The position numbers and the translations under genes are program-made. A stretch of DNA of 51,713 bases from Micrococcales bacterium (GTDB taxonomy: Bacteria > Actinomycetota > Actinomycetes > Actinomycetales > Microbacteriaceae), in contig JAHEGC010000001.1 of NCBI GenBank assembly GCA_024639965.1, forward strand, positions 76,187 to 127,899, read 5' to 3'. Below, piece after piece: positions 27,963-38,426 of this stretch. The notes beneath the pieces are model-generated. The model was given only the letters and a program-made list of their open reading frames with translations. It did not search any database and was not told the DNA's origin. Each line of letters opens with the position of its first letter. Positions within the stretch are counted from its first letter, which is position 1.

Positions 27963-29551
27963 GCGTCGGCTCCGATGGCGCACAGCGTTGCGGTGAGGTC
28001 GACTACTGCTTTCTGGCCCGTCACGGTGAGGGTCAGCACGGGACGCTGGTGATCGGCGAGCACCTGGGCGTCACCGCGCGCCTGAGCTGCCATGAGAACT
28101 CCGAAGGTGAACGGTCGCCCGGGAACCGGTCGATCCGTTTCGGCGAGCTCAACGATCTGAAGGAACACACCTTGCGCGGGGCCGCCCTTGTGGTACTGCC
28201 CGGTCGAGTGAAGAAAGCGCGGAGCCCATCCAAACGTCGTGGGGCGCCCGCCTGCGGCGGCGAGGGCGTCCCGAATCGATTCGAGTCCGCTTCCCGCTTC
28301 GCGGTCCGAATAGGCGTGAATCGAGAGATATCCATCGCCGGGAAGATGTGCGAGCAGTTCACGAACAGCCTCCGTGACGGTCGTCGATCGCGCCGAGTAT
28401 CCGAGCGCCGTGAGGGATACCGCGCCGTCCGTTGCGAATGGCTCGAGAGCTTCTGGAGTGCCATCGAGGAACGCTCGTGCCGCGATTTTCGCGGACTCAA
28501 CGTCCGGCTGGTCGAACGGATTGATTCCCAGAAGGTGACCCGCGACCGCGGTCGCCACCTCCCATACGAGGAGTTGCGCTCCAAGGGGTCCCCCCACCAC
28601 AACGGAGTCACCTTCCGCGGGTGTTGGTTCGTCGGTGATGTAGACAGGGAGAACGTCGGGCGCGTCGAGATCGGCGGTACCGGGCTCGAGCACGACGGGG
28701 AGGACGCCGGTGCCCTCTTTTCCGGTGGACTCGGCAACGAGCTGTTCAATCCAGTCACCGATTCCGACGATCGAAGATCGAGCGGAGAGGATCGCGATCT
28801 TGTCGCGGCGCGGCGAGGTTCCCGCAATGGCGACTCCGAGCAACAGGGCAGGGTTAGCGAGCGAATCGGCGAGAACGTCGGCCAGCGTAGCGTCGGCTTG
28901 ATCGAGCAATTCGGCGATGTCCACTCCAGCGAGACCCGAGGGCACCAACCCGAACGCGGTGAGCGCTGAATAACGTCCTCCGACGTTGGGGTCGGCATTG
29001 AATACGCGGTAGCCCGCTTCGCGGGACGCGACGTCAAGCGGCGAACCCGGGTCGGTGACGATCACGATGCGAGTGAGCGGGTCGATTCCCGCCGCGGCGA
29101 AGGCGGCCTCGAAGGCGCGTTTTTGGGAGTCAGTTTCGGCGGTGGAGCCCGACTTCGACGACACGACGACGACCGTGTTCTCGATGGCCTCGTCAACCGC
29201 TCGCGCAACCTGCGTCGGGTGTGTCGAATCGAGGACGACGAGGTCGACACCAGCGGTGCGCGTGATGACCTCGGGAGCGAGCGATGAACCGCCCATTCCG
29301 CAGAGGACAACTCGCGTCAGGCCGCGCGCGCGAAACTCATCCCGCAGTGCGACGATGTCGTCGACGAGCGCGCGTGAGACGGCGGAGGCGTGAACCCATC
29401 CGAGACGGATGGCAGATTCGGCTTCGGCGGCGGGGCCCCAAAGAGTGAAATCGCCGGCGCCGAGCCGAGATGCAAACCGTGACTCGACGAGTTCCGTAAG
29501 GTGGCGCTCAGCCGCGTCGGCGGCCGCTCCGGAGAGCGAGACTCCGGTCAT
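27959..29551 (-). CDS. pgi: Glucose-6-phosphate isomerase
   Basis: 530 residues from the ATG at 29551 (ATGA overlap with the tal stop). SIS-domain motifs: [30 protein letters not shown], and the C-terminal [20 protein letters not shown] with the catalytic histidine/lysine region. This late motif resembles the PGI half of bifunctional transaldolase/PGI proteins more than the E. coli-type enzyme. It interconverts glucose 6-phosphate and fructose 6-phosphate. Located between tal and zwf in the operon, overlapping both by 4 nt. Confidence 0.94.
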   Translation of the reverse strand: MTGVSLSGAAADAAERHLTELVESRFASRLGAGDFTLWGPAAEAESAIRLGWVHASAVSRALVDDIVALRDEFRARGLTRVVLCGMGGSSLAPEVITRTAGVDLVVLDSTHPTQVARAVDEAIENTVVVVSSKSGSTAETDSQKRAFEAAFAAAGIDPLTRIVIVTDPGSPLDVASREAGYRVFNADPNVGGRYSALTAFGLVPSGLAGVDIAELLDQADATLADVLADSLANPALLLGVAIAGTSPRRDKIAILSARSSIVGIGDWIEQLVAESTGKEGTGVLPVVLEPGTADLDAPDVLPVYITDEPTPAEGDSVVVGGPLGAQLLVWEVATAVAGHLLGINPFDQPDVESAKIAARAFLDGTPEALEPFATDGAVSLTALGYSARSTTVTEAVRELLAHLPGDGYLSIHAYSDREAGSGLESIRDALAAAGGRPTTFGWAPRFLHSTGQYHKGGPAQGVFLQIVELAETDRPVPGRPFTFGVLMAAQARGDAQVLADHQRPVLTLTVTGQKAVVDLTATLCAIGADA

Positions 29552-30654
29552 CGGGTGGCGTCCATGGCGGCCGTGACGATGTCGAGAAGTTCGTTCCACG
29601 ACACGATGAACTTGTCGACTCCTTCACGTTCGAGCAGAGCGGTGACCTCGTCAATGGAGATTCCGAGTGCTTCGATTGCTGCGAGTTGGGCGCGGGCTTC
29701 GTCATAAGTGCCGTGAACCGCGTCACCGTGCACGGGTCCGTGGTCAAAGGTCGCCTCGAGGGTCTTTTCCGGCATGGTGTTGACGGTGTCGTCCACCGCG
29801 AGCTCCGTCACGTAGAGCGTGTCGGGGAGCGCCGGATCCTTGACCCCGGTCGACGCCCACAACGGTCGCTGGCGGTTCGCGCCCTTCGCGATCAGCGCCG
29901 TGGCACGCTCCGTGGAGAACTTCTGTTCGAACAATTCGTACGCGAGTCGCGCGTTCGCTATAGCGGCGGTGCTCTTCAGGGCGAGTGCGTCGTCGGTTCC
30001 GAGCGCGGTCAAACGCTTGTCGACTTCCGTGTCGACACGGGAAACAAAGAACGACGCCACCGAGTGAATCGTGCTGAGGTCGTGACCGTTGGCTGCCGCC
30101 TTCTCGAGACCGTCGAGGTAGGCGTCGATGACCTGTCCGTGGCGCTCGAGCGAGAAGATGAGGGTCACGTTGACCGAAATGCCTTCGGCGAGAACCGCCG
30201 AGATAGCACCGAGCCCCTCGAGGGTCGCGGGAATTTTAATCATGACGTTCTCACGGCCGACTCGGGCGTGGAGTTCCTTGGCTTGAGCAATGGTCGCTGC
30301 GGCATCGAACGCGAGCGTCGGCTCAACTTCGATGGAGACGCGACCGTCTTGTCCGTTAGTTCGGTCGTAGATGGGGCGGAAGATGTCACACGCGGCCGCG
30401 ACGTCGTCGGTCGTCGCCGCAAAAACCGCTTCCGTGACGGTAGCACCGTCCTTCGCGAGTTCCGCAATCTGCTCGCCGTACGACTGCCCCGTCGCGAGTG
30501 CGGTCGCAAAAATGGTCGGGTTGGTCGTCACGCCGACGACGTTGCGGTTCTCGATGAGCGATTCGAGCGAGCCCGAGCGAATGCGGTCGCGCGAGAGGTC
30601 ATCGAGCCAAATGGAGACGCCGACGTTGGAGAGTTCTTGAGTGGGACTGGTCAC
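29548..30654 (-). CDS. tal: Transaldolase
   Basis: 368 residues from the GTG at 30654, chosen because GAAAGG lies upstream and homology begins at [19 protein letters not shown]; a longer in-frame reading (to 30960) would lie within tkt. The Schiff-base lysine is in [25 protein letters not shown] and [12 protein letters not shown] are further family marks. It moves dihydroxyacetone units between sugar phosphates in the non-oxidative pentose phosphate branch. It follows tkt by 19 nt and overlaps pgi by 4. Confidence 0.96.
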   Translation of the reverse strand: MTSPTQELSNVGVSIWLDDLSRDRIRSGSLESLIENRNVVGVTTNPTIFATALATGQSYGEQIAELAKDGATVTEAVFAATTDDVAAACDIFRPIYDRTNGQDGRVSIEVEPTLAFDAAATIAQAKELHARVGRENVMIKIPATLEGLGAISAVLAEGISVNVTLIFSLERHGQVIDAYLDGLEKAAANGHDLSTIHSVASFFVSRVDTEVDKRLTALGTDDALALKSTAAIANARLAYELFEQKFSTERATALIAKGANRQRPLWASTGVKDPALPDTLYVTELAVDDTVNTMPEKTLEATFDHGPVHGDAVHGTYDEARAQLAAIEALGISIDEVTALLEREGVDKFIVSWNELLDIVTAAMDATR

Positions 30655-30673
30655 GAGGGTGGTGCCTTTCGGG

Positions 30674-32755
30674 TTAGAGAACGGAGTGCACGGCGGCAAC
30701 AACGGCTTCCGGCGTGATTCCGAATTCGCGGAAAAGAGTTTGATAATCGGCCGACGCACCGAAGTGTTCGATCGACACGCTCGCACCGTTCGCGCCAACG
30801 TATCGCGACCAGCCGAGGGAGAGTCCGGCCTCAACAGAAACGCGAGCGGAAACGGACGAGGGAAGTACAGACTCGCGGTATGCCTCAGGTTGTTCCTCAA
30901 ACCATTCGAGACACGGCGCCGAAACGACGCGGGCGCCGACACCCTTGACCGCAAGCACATCGCGCGCCTCGACGGCGACCTGGACTTCGGACCCGGTCGC
31001 GATGAGAATCACGTCGACGGTTCCCGTGGGGGAGTCGATGAGCGTGTAGGCACCCTTCGTAGTCTGCGATGCCGGGGCGAACTCCGTTGCCGATGCGGCG
31101 GTACCCCGGGGGACAACGGGCAGGTTCTGACGCGAAAGCGCAATTCCCGCCGGGCCGTTACGGCGTTCCAACATCGTGCGCCACGCCCATGCGGTCTCGT
31201 TGGCGTCGGCGGGTCGGACGACGTCGAGGCCCGGGATCGCTCGAAGGGTTGCGAGCTGCTCGATGGGCTGGTGCGTCGGACCGTCTTCTCCGAGTGCGAC
31301 AGAGTCGTGGGTCCACACGAAGAGCGACGGCGTCTTCATCAATGCGGCGAGACGTACGGCGGGGCGCATGTAATCGCTGAATATGAGGAACGTACCGCCG
31401 TAGGAGCGGGTTGGTCCGTGCAGGGTGATTCCGTTGAGAATCGCCCCCATCGCGTGTTCGCGAATGCCGAAGTGAAGGACGCGGCCGTACGGGTCTCCCG
31501 ACCAGTGGTGGGTCGAGTGCTCGGAGGGCACAAAGGACTTCGCCCCGTCAATCGTCGTGAGGTTCGATTCGGCGAGATCCGATGAACCACCCCAGAGTTC
31601 GGGCATGACACCGGCGATCGCGTTGAGAACCTTGCCACTCGCGGCACGGGTTGCAATCGAGGTTCCACCCTCGAACTCGGGCAAAACCGCGTCGAGTTCG
31701 GCGGGGAGTTCTCCCGCGGTGAGGCGATCGAGCAGCTTTTTCGCCTCCGGATTGGACGACGCCCACGCGTCGAACCCCTGACGCCACTCGGCGTGATCGG
31801 CGGCGGCACGATCTCGAAGAGAACGTGTGTGTGCGAGCACCTCAGCGGGAACGTGGAACGAAAGCTCTGGGTCCCACCCGAGTGCTTCCTTCGTACCCTT
31901 CGCCTCGTCAGCGCCGAGCGCGGAACCGTGGATCTTGCCCGTGTTCTGCTTGGTGGGAGCGGGCCAGCCGATGATGGTCTTGAGAATGATGAGCGACGGC
32001 TTGTCCGACACGCTCTTCGCAGCTTCGATTGCGGCGTGCAGCGCGGGGACGTCCTCAACGTATCCGTTCGGTGTTCGCCATGACACCTCGCGAACATCCC
32101 AGCCGTAGGCACGGTAGCGAGCGGCAACGTCTTCGGTGAAGGCGATGTTGGTGTCGTCTTCGATCGAGATCTGGTTCGAGTCGTAAATCACGACGAGGTT
32201 GCCGAGTTGCTGGTGGCCGGCGAGCGACGACGCCTCGGCGGTCACGCCCTCCTGCATGTCGCCGTCGCCACAGATGACGTAGGTGTGGTGATCGAACGGT
32301 GACGTTCCGGGCTTCGCCGCGGGGTCAAAAAGACCGCGTTCAAAGCGCTGGGCGTAAGCCATCCCGACGGCCGACGCGAGTCCCTGGCCGAGCGGACCCG
32401 TGGTGATTTCGACGCCGGCGGTGTGACCGAATTCGGGGTGACCCGGAGTCTTGGAACCCCACGTGCGGAACGACTTGAGGTCGTCGAGCTCGAGCCCGAA
32501 CCCGCCCAAATACAACTGGGTGTACTGGGTGAGCGAGGAGTGACCGATGGAGAGCACGAAACGGTCGCGACCGATCCAGTGGGTATCAGCGGGGTCGTGA
32601 CGCATGACCTTCTGGTAAAGGAGGTAGGCGACCGGCGCCATCGACATCGCGGTGCCCGGGTGGCCGTTACCGACCTTTTCGACAGCGTCAACCGCGAGGA
32701 GTCGTGCCGTATCGACGGCCGTGGCGTCGAGTTCGGTCCAGTCGAGTTTCGTCAT
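30674..32755 (-). CDS. tkt: Transketolase
   Basis: 693 residues from the ATG at 32755 (the frame continues 25 codons upstream, into the divergent promoter region). The thiamine diphosphate motif is [20 protein letters not shown]...[23 protein letters not shown] and the transketolase signature [14 protein letters not shown] are intact. It exchanges two-carbon units between ketose and aldose phosphates. First gene of the operon tkt-tal-pgi-zwf-opcA-pgl, divergent from ctaB. No good Shine-Dalgarno sequence is visible. Confidence 0.97.
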   Translation of the reverse strand: MTKLDWTELDATAVDTARLLAVDAVEKVGNGHPGTAMSMAPVAYLLYQKVMRHDPADTHWIGRDRFVLSIGHSSLTQYTQLYLGGFGLELDDLKSFRTWGSKTPGHPEFGHTAGVEITTGPLGQGLASAVGMAYAQRFERGLFDPAAKPGTSPFDHHTYVICGDGDMQEGVTAEASSLAGHQQLGNLVVIYDSNQISIEDDTNIAFTEDVAARYRAYGWDVREVSWRTPNGYVEDVPALHAAIEAAKSVSDKPSLIILKTIIGWPAPTKQNTGKIHGSALGADEAKGTKEALGWDPELSFHVPAEVLAHTRSLRDRAAADHAEWRQGFDAWASSNPEAKKLLDRLTAGELPAELDAVLPEFEGGTSIATRAASGKVLNAIAGVMPELWGGSSDLAESNLTTIDGAKSFVPSEHSTHHWSGDPYGRVLHFGIREHAMGAILNGITLHGPTRSYGGTFLIFSDYMRPAVRLAALMKTPSLFVWTHDSVALGEDGPTHQPIEQLATLRAIPGLDVVRPADANETAWAWRTMLERRNGPAGIALSRQNLPVVPRGTAASATEFAPASQTTKGAYTLIDSPTGTVDVILIATGSEVQVAVEARDVLAVKGVGARVVSAPCLEWFEEQPEAYRESVLPSSVSARVSVEAGLSLGWSRYVGANGASVSIEHFGASADYQTLFREFGITPEAVVAAVHSVL

Positions 32756-32848
32756 GGGGGAGTCCAATCGTGGCAGAGGATGCGATGCCTCCAGAACTGC
32801 ACGGTGACGACGACGGCACACGCGGGGCACGCTTGTGGTGGTGGAACA

Positions 32849-32854
32849 ATTCTA
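32849..32854 (-). promoter_or_regulatory. Candidate -10 box of the tkt operon
   Basis: TAGAAT on the minus strand, about 94 nt before the tkt start codon; transcription would begin near 32842 and give an 85-90 nt leader. No clear -35 box. The rest of the 138-bp tkt/ctaB interval shows nothing else I recognise. Confidence 0.35.
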
Positions 32855-32881
32855 GCGCGGTCAGGCACTCCGAGCAGAGAA

Positions 32882-32887
32882 TAGACT
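32882..32887 (+). promoter_or_regulatory. -10 box of leaderless ctaB
   Basis: TAGACT ends 6 nt before the GTG at 32894; no ribosome binding site. Confidence 0.6.
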
Positions 32888-32893
32888 GGCCAA

Positions 32894-33823
32894 GTGACGC
32901 CGTTGAATCTTCCCCCGTCGAGCGGGACTTTCGATTTCGCACCAGCCGTTCGTCGCATCAGCGCCTATGTCGCACTCACGAAACCGCGCGTCATCGAACT
33001 GCTCCTGGTCACGACCGCACCGGTCATGGTGCTCGCGCAACACGGCATCCCCGACCTGTGGCTTGTTCTTGGAACTCTTCTCGGAGGAGCGATGAGCGCC
33101 GGTTCGGCGAACGCGTTCAACATGTACATCGACCGCGACATCGACCAATTGATGGCCCGTACCAAGGGTCGTCCCATCGTCACGGGGGACGTCACCCCGG
33201 GCAAGGCACTCGCCTTCGCGTGGTCGATCGGCGTCGCGTCCATCGTTTTACTCGCGGTTGTTGCCAACCCCCTCGCCGCGGCCCTCGCCCTCGCCGCGAT
33301 TCTGTTCTACGTCTTCGTTTACACGTTGTTGTTGAAAAGGCGCACCGAACAGAACATCGTGTGGGGCGGTATCGCGGGGTGCTTCCCCGTCCTCATCGGG
33401 TGGGCCGCCGTTACCAACTCGCTGTCGATTGAGCCGTGGATTTTGTTCGTCGTCGTCTTTTTGTGGACACCCGCACACTATTGGCCGCTGAGCCTTCGAT
33501 ACGTCGACGATTACGCCGCGGCGTCCGTTCCCATGCTCAGTGTGCTTCGCCCCAAGGTCGCCGTCGGGCTGCAGGTCATCCTCTACGCGTGGGCTACCGT
33601 CGTCGCGTCGCTCGTGCTCATCCCCGTCGCTCCGATGGGTCCGATTTACATCGCAGTCTCACTCCTTGTCGGAGGGTGGTTCATCGTCGAGACCCACCGG
33701 CTGTACAACCGCACCGTCACTGATCAGGACGCGAGCCCGATGCGCGTGTTCCATGCGAGCAACACCTATTTGACGGCACTCTTCCTCGCGGTGGCGATCG
33801 ATCCGCTCGTCGTGCTGCGATAA
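32894..33823 (+). CDS. ctaB: Protoheme IX farnesyltransferase (heme O synthase)
   Basis: 309 residues, integral membrane protein with about eight to nine hydrophobic helices. The prenyl-diphosphate/Mg motif NAFNMYIDRDIDQLMARTKGRP-like segment (about residues 75-95) and the second acidic loop YVDDYAAASVPML are present. It adds a farnesyl group to protoheme to make heme O for the terminal oxidase; CtaA, coded on the opposite strand just downstream, turns heme O into heme A. GTG start, leaderless. The last 58 nt overlap the end of ctaA tail-to-tail. Confidence 0.96.
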   Translation: MTPLNLPPSSGTFDFAPAVRRISAYVALTKPRVIELLLVTTAPVMVLAQHGIPDLWLVLGTLLGGAMSAGSANAFNMYIDRDIDQLMARTKGRPIVTGDVTPGKALAFAWSIGVASIVLLAVVANPLAAALALAAILFYVFVYTLLLKRRTEQNIVWGGIAGCFPVLIGWAAVTNSLSIEPWILFVVVFLWTPAHYWPLSLRYVDDYAAASVPMLSVLRPKVAVGLQVILYAWATVVASLVLIPVAPMGPIYIAVSLLVGGWFIVETHRLYNRTVTDQDASPMRVFHASNTYLTALFLAVAIDPLVVLR

Positions 33824-34665
33824 ATCGCGGCGGTCGCCACAGCGACCGTGACGAGCGCGAGACCGACGTGGACCGCAACGAGCTCCACGGGCAATCCGAG
33901 GCGTGATTGAACGATGCCCACGGTGATTTGTGCTCCGAAGCAGCCGATCAACCCGAGCCACCAACCGCGTTTTTCCCGGACCGACCGCGCGAGCGTCAGG
34001 AGCACCAGAGCGACCGTGATGTAGGCCGGCCAGGAGTGCAGGTGTTGCATGAGTTCGGGTTCGAGGCCATTGCGGGGTGCCGCCGCATCGCCCGCGTGGG
34101 GTCCCGACCCGGTCGTGAGAATGCCGACCACGACCGTGACGGCAACGCCGAGCGCGATCAGCCACGACCAACCCGTGACGACCCGCAAACGGGCGACGTG
34201 ATCTCGGTCGATGACGCGAAGCAACACGATCACCGACAACGACGCCATCACGACGGAAAGAACGAAGTGAAGTCCGACCACGTAGGGGTTGAGCTTCACC
34301 CAGACGGAAATGCCACCGACGATCGCCTGGAGTGGAATTCCCGCGAGGATCGCGAGCGCCAAACGCCACAGGTCAGGTCGCGATGTTCGTGAGCGCCACA
34401 GCGCCCAGACGAGCGCGACGGAAATGATGAGCAACACGAAGGTGAGGAGGCGATTCCCGAATTCGATGATTCCATGGATGCCCATCTCGGGGGTAGTGAC
34501 GAGCGATTCGGCGGTGCAGAGTGGCCAGGTGGGGCAACCCAATCCGGAGGCGGTGAGACGAACCAGCGCTCCCGTGACCACGATGCCGATTTGGGCGATG
34601 AGGTTGGCCCAGGCGATGACAACGACGCGGCGGTCGGCGAGTGAAGCGGGCGACGAGAACTGCAT
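33766..34665 (-). CDS. ctaA: Heme A synthase (COX15/CtaA family)
   Basis: 299 residues with about eight membrane helices. Starts [34 protein letters not shown]; the extracytoplasmic cysteine pair is in [10 protein letters not shown]; heme-ligand histidines are expected in [23 protein letters not shown] and VAVHVGLAL. It oxidises heme O to heme A in the membrane. AGGA stands 4 nt before the ATG. The coding region runs 58 nt into the 3' end of ctaB on the other strand. Divergent from the suf operon with a shared promoter region. Confidence 0.94.
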   Translation of the reverse strand: MQFSSPASLADRRVVVIAWANLIAQIGIVVTGALVRLTASGLGCPTWPLCTAESLVTTPEMGIHGIIEFGNRLLTFVLLIISVALVWALWRSRTSRPDLWRLALAILAGIPLQAIVGGISVWVKLNPYVVGLHFVLSVVMASLSVIVLLRVIDRDHVARLRVVTGWSWLIALGVAVTVVVGILTTGSGPHAGDAAAPRNGLEPELMQHLHSWPAYITVALVLLTLARSVREKRGWWLGLIGCFGAQITVGIVQSRLGLPVELVAVHVGLALVTVAVATAAIYRSTTSGSIATARKSAVK

Positions 34666-34684
34666 TTCGTCCTTACGGGTAAGA

Positions 34685-34714
34685 TTGAAACAACGAGCCG
34701 GATGGTTTCATTGT
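34685..34714 (+). promoter_or_regulatory. Candidate suf operon promoter
   Basis: TTGAAA (34685-34690) and CATTGT (34709-34714), 18 bp apart; start near 34721 with a leader of about 60 nt carrying AAAGGA. Alternative -10: TAGGTT at 34714-34719. No SufR-type gene precedes the operon. Confidence 0.4.
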
Positions 34715-34715
34715 A
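34710..34715 (-). promoter_or_regulatory. Candidate -10 box of ctaA
   Basis: TACAAT on the minus strand, one base from consensus, giving a leader of about 38 nt to the ctaA ATG. It overlaps the opposite-strand sufB box on five of six bases. Confidence 0.45.
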
Positions 34716-34780
34716 GGTTCGCCCCGCACTCGCTGCGGTTCGTCGGCACGCTGAACGTGTTGGAGACGAGAAAGGACACC

Positions 34781-36199
34781 ATGGGAGACATCATCGTCGA
34801 CCGCCCCGAACTCGAGGGCCTCGGCCAATACGAATTCGGTTGGCACGACACCGACGCAGCGGGGGCGAGCGCGAAACGCGGCATCAACCCCGACGTCGTG
34901 AAGGACATCTCCGGTCGCAAGAACGAACCGGAGTGGATGCTCGAGCGACGCCTCAAGGCGCTGGAAATCTTCGAAAAGAAGCCGATGCCCAACTGGGGCG
35001 CCGACCTGTCCGGCATCGACTTCGACAACATCAAGTACTTCGTCAAGTCCACCGAGCGCCAAGCTCAGACCTGGGAAGACCTCCCCGAGGACATCCGTCG
35101 CACCTACGAGCGACTGGGAATTCCCGAGGCAGAGCGTCAGCGTCTCGTCGCGGGTGTCGCGGCGCAATACGAATCCGAGGTTGTCTACCACCAGATTCGC
35201 GAAGACCTCGAACAGCAGGGCGTCATCTTCCTCGACACCGACACCGCTCTTCGCGAGCACGAAGACATTTTCAAGGAACACTTCGGCACGATCATCCCGT
35301 CCGGCGACAACAAATTCGCTGCGCTCAATACGGCGGTGTGGTCGGGTGGGTCGTTCGTCTACGTGCCCAAGGGCGTCCACGTCGAGATTCCCCTCCAGGC
35401 CTACTTCCGTATCAACACGGAAAACATGGGTCAGTTCGAACGCACCCTCATCATCGCCGACGAGGATTCGTATGTTCACTACATCGAGGGCTGCACCGCA
35501 CCCATCTACAAGTCGGATTCGCTCCACTCAGCCGTCGTTGAAATCATCGTCAAAAAGGGCGCGCGCGTCCGATACACGACGATTCAGAACTGGTCGACCA
35601 ACGTCTACAACCTCGTGACCAAGCGGGCGGTCGCTCACGAACACGCCACGATGGAATGGGTCGACGGAAACATCGGGTCCAAGGTGACGATGAAGTACCC
35701 GTCGATCTTCCTCGTCGGCGAACACGCCAAGGGCGAAACGCTCTCGGTTGCTTTCGCCGGCCCCGGCCAGCATCAGGACGCCGGCGCGAAGATGATTCAC
35801 CTCGCTCCGAACACGACGTCGTCGATCATCTCAAAGTCGATTGCGCGCGGTGGTGGCCGAGCCGGTTACCGCGGCGAGGTGCGCATGGGGGAGAAGGCAC
35901 ACAACTCGGCAAACACGGTGCGCTGTGATGCCCTGCTTATCGACACCATTTCGCGCTCGGACACGTACCCCGCGATCGACATTCGTGTCGACGACGTTCA
36001 CCTCGGCCACGAGGCGACGGTGTCCCGAGTATCCGAAGAACAACTGTTCTACCTGCAGTCTCGCGGACTGCCCGAGGACGAGGCGATGGCGATGATCGTG
36101 CGGGGGTTCATTGAGCCGATCGCGCGGGAACTTCCGATGGAGTACGCGCTTGAACTCAACAAGCTCATCGAGATGAACATGGAAGGCTCGGTCGGCTGA
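34781..36199 (+). CDS. sufB: Fe-S cluster assembly protein SufB
   Basis: 472 residues from the ATG at 34781, preceded by AAAGGA; an in-frame extension back to 34289 lies inside ctaA and is not coding. Family features: [18 protein letters not shown], the beta-helix core with [27 protein letters not shown], and [23 protein letters not shown] with the conserved cysteine. SufB with SufC and SufD forms the SUF scaffold on which clusters are built. First gene of the operon; its stop overlaps the sufD start (TGATG). Confidence 0.97.
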   Translation: MGDIIVDRPELEGLGQYEFGWHDTDAAGASAKRGINPDVVKDISGRKNEPEWMLERRLKALEIFEKKPMPNWGADLSGIDFDNIKYFVKSTERQAQTWEDLPEDIRRTYERLGIPEAERQRLVAGVAAQYESEVVYHQIREDLEQQGVIFLDTDTALREHEDIFKEHFGTIIPSGDNKFAALNTAVWSGGSFVYVPKGVHVEIPLQAYFRINTENMGQFERTLIIADEDSYVHYIEGCTAPIYKSDSLHSAVVEIIVKKGARVRYTTIQNWSTNVYNLVTKRAVAHEHATMEWVDGNIGSKVTMKYPSIFLVGEHAKGETLSVAFAGPGQHQDAGAKMIHLAPNTTSSIISKSIARGGGRAGYRGEVRMGEKAHNSANTVRCDALLIDTISRSDTYPAIDIRVDDVHLGHEATVSRVSEEQLFYLQSRGLPEDEAMAMIVRGFIEPIARELPMEYALELNKLIEMNMEGSVG

Positions 36200-37347
36200 T
36201 GGTCGAGCATACTCAGGCCGCCGCTGCGGCCGACACCGCCGCGTGGTGGGAGAGTCCCGTTCAGACACGCAACGAACGGTTTGCGTCGACGAACCCAGCG
36301 GACTTCCCTGTTCCGTCCGCTCGTCAGCCCGAGTGGCGTTACAGCCCGCTCGATGCGCTCGGCATTCTCACCGACGGCGAACTCGACGGGGGACGTTACG
36401 ACATCTCCGTCGACGGTGCCGAGCTGACGTGGGTTCCCTTGGCCGATGTCGCAGGTCGCGCCGGCCTTCCCGAGGATCTTCTCGCCGCACGTGCCTGGAC
36501 CTCCACGGTCGAGGCAGCCCACGTGGTCGTCTCGGGAAGCGGTGAGGGTGTCACGATTCGCCGAACAATCGACGGAGTGCGCGCGGCGCACCTCGTGATC
36601 GAGTTCGCTCCGAACGCCCACCGCCACGTGGTCATCGAGAACAACGGTGCCGGCGCCCTCACCGAGAACGTCGAGATCATTGTCGGCGAGAATGCCACGG
36701 GCTACGTCTACCACCTCGGTGAATGGGATGACCAGGCGATTCACGCCGCCGCACACTTTGCGACCATCGGAAAGGGTGGGTCGCTCGACCACATTCTCGT
36801 TTCCCTCAGCGGAGCAATCCAGCGCGTCAACCCGTCCTTTACCCTCGACGGTGAATATGCGACCGTCGTCTCCTCGGGCGTGTATTTCGCCGATCGCGGT
36901 CGGCACGTCGAGCACCAAGTCTTCGTCCACCACAAGGGCGCGAACACCCGTTCCAACGTCCTGTACAAGGGAGCGCTTCACGGTCAGTCGACTCACACGG
37001 TATGGATTGGGGACGTGCTCATCGGTCGCGATGCAATAGGCACCGATTCCTACGAGGCGAACCGCAACCTCATCCTCTCCGACGGCGCGCGCGCCGATTC
37101 GGTCCCCAATCTAGAAATTGAGACGGGCGACATCGCCGGCGCGGGGCACGCGAGTGCAACGGGTCGACTCGATGACGACCACCTCTTCTACCTACAGGCT
37201 CGGGGAATCTCCGAAACCGAAGCACGTCGTCTCGTCGCACTCGGCTTCCTGCTCGAAATCGTCAACCGCATTCATATTCCGGCGGTGGAAGAACGACTTA
37301 CCTCGAAATTGGCCGACGCGCTCGATGAACTGGAGAACAACGCATGA
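36199..37347 (+). CDS. sufD: Fe-S cluster assembly protein SufD
   Basis: 382 residues. The N-terminal part is variable (RNERFASTNPADFPVPSARQPEWRYSPLDAL); the beta-helix follows, and the C-terminal SufBD signature reads VPNLEIETGDIAGAGHASATGRLDDDHLFYL. It pairs with SufB and SufC. The ATG overlaps the sufB stop by one base and the stop overlaps the Rieske gene in ATGA, so the three are translationally coupled. Confidence 0.96.
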   Translation: MVEHTQAAAAADTAAWWESPVQTRNERFASTNPADFPVPSARQPEWRYSPLDALGILTDGELDGGRYDISVDGAELTWVPLADVAGRAGLPEDLLAARAWTSTVEAAHVVVSGSGEGVTIRRTIDGVRAAHLVIEFAPNAHRHVVIENNGAGALTENVEIIVGENATGYVYHLGEWDDQAIHAAAHFATIGKGGSLDHILVSLSGAIQRVNPSFTLDGEYATVVSSGVYFADRGRHVEHQVFVHHKGANTRSNVLYKGALHGQSTHTVWIGDVLIGRDAIGTDSYEANRNLILSDGARADSVPNLEIETGDIAGAGHASATGRLDDDHLFYLQARGISETEARRLVALGFLLEIVNRIHIPAVEERLTSKLADALDELENNA

Positions 37348-37664
37348 CCCGCGAACTCGTTGCGAACCTCGATTCCCTCGCGCCGGGCTCGGCGGTCAAG
37401 GTGGTCGTGGATGGCCACCCCATCGCGCTCGTTCGTGAGTCATCGGGGTCGGTCCATGCGCTCGGCGACCGATGCTCGCACGGTGACATCTCCCTCTCCG
37501 AGGGATTCGTCGAGGATGACTCCATCGAGTGCTGGGCACACGGTTCCAAATTCGGCCTCGCCGACGGCGCACCGCGCAACTTCCCGGCGTTCGAGCCGGT
37601 CCCCGTCTACGACGTCGAGATCGACGGCAACGACATCTACGTTGACACCGACAAGCGAAAGTAA
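37344..37664 (+). CDS. Rieske-type 2Fe-2S ferredoxin
   Basis: 106 residues. Cluster ligands are C44-x-H46 (RCSHGDISL) and C63-x2-H66 (CWAHGSKF). No membrane segment, so it is a soluble electron carrier like the ferredoxin subunits of aromatic dioxygenases or NirD. Inserted between sufD and sufC, a placement seen in many actinobacterial suf operons; it may supply electrons or be an early client of the system, but this is inference. Starts inside the sufD stop and ends 3 nt before sufC. Confidence 0.92.
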   Translation: MTRELVANLDSLAPGSAVKVVVDGHPIALVRESSGSVHALGDRCSHGDISLSEGFVEDDSIECWAHGSKFGLADGAPRNFPAFEPVPVYDVEIDGNDIYVDTDKRK

Positions 37665-37667
37665 ATC

Positions 37668-38426
37668 ATGGCCACTCTCTCCATCATCGACCTGCACGTT
37701 TCCATCGAAACCGACGCGGGCACCAAGCAGATTCTCAAGGGCGTCACGCTGACGATCACGTCGGGCGAAACCCACGCGATTATGGGTCCCAACGGCTCGG
37801 GCAAATCCACCCTCGCCTACACAATCGCCGGTCACCCGCGCTACACCGTCGATTCGGGACAAATCCTTCTCGACGGTCAGGACGTTCTCGCGATGAGCGT
37901 CGACGAGCGTGCCCGTGCTGGGTTGTTCCTTGCCATGCAATACCCCGTTGAGATCCCTGGCGTTTCCGTTTCGAACTTCCTTCGCACCGCCAAGACGGCG
38001 ATCGACGGTGAGGCGCCGACTCTGCGCACCTGGGCGAAGGATGTCAAGCAGGCAATGGGTGACCTCAAGATGGACGAGTCGTTCGCGGCGCGCAACGTCA
38101 ACGAAGGTTTCTCTGGCGGAGAAAAGAAGCGCCACGAGATTGTTCAGATGGAGTTGCTCAAGCCGGCCTTCGCAATCCTCGACGAGACCGACTCGGGGCT
38201 CGACGTGGATGCGCTCAAAATCGTGTCCGAGGGTGTTAATCGCGTGAAGGAGAACACCGGTCTCGGAGTTCTACTCATCACGCACTACACGCGAATCCTC
38301 CGTTACATCCGTCCCGACTTCGTCCACGTGTTCGTCGACGGAGCCATCGCCGAGGAGGGCGGGCCCGAACTCGCCGACCGTCTCGAAGATGAGGGCTACG
38401 ACCGTTACCTCCACGCGGCCTCGTGA
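37668..38426 (+). CDS. sufC: Fe-S cluster assembly ATPase SufC
   Basis: 252 residues. Walker A MGPNGSGKSTLAYTI, the SufC-specific GLFLAMQYPVEIPGVSVSNFLR, signature FSGGEKKRHEIVQ, Walker B FAILDETDSGLDVDALK and the switch histidine region LLITHYTRIL. It is the ATPase of the SufBCD scaffold. The GTG start of sufT overlaps its stop in GTGA. Confidence 0.97.
   Translation: MATLSIIDLHVSIETDAGTKQILKGVTLTITSGETHAIMGPNGSGKSTLAYTIAGHPRYTVDSGQILLDGQDVLAMSVDERARAGLFLAMQYPVEIPGVSVSNFLRTAKTAIDGEAPTLRTWAKDVKQAMGDLKMDESFAARNVNEGFSGGEKKRHEIVQMELLKPAFAILDETDSGLDVDALKIVSEGVNRVKENTGLGVLLITHYTRILRYIRPDFVHVFVDGAIAEEGGPELADRLEDEGYDRYLHAAS

Noticed and set aside
29548-29551. Frameshift splitting a bifunctional tal-pgi gene
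   Set aside because: Each gene has full length for its family and its own start, and the ATGA overlap is a normal coupling arrangement like others in this operon.
34289-34780. N-terminal extension of sufB, and 30655-30960 as an extension of tal
   Set aside because: Both extensions run antisense (ctaA) or in the wrong frame (tkt) of real genes; conserved sequence and ribosome binding sites mark the shorter starts.
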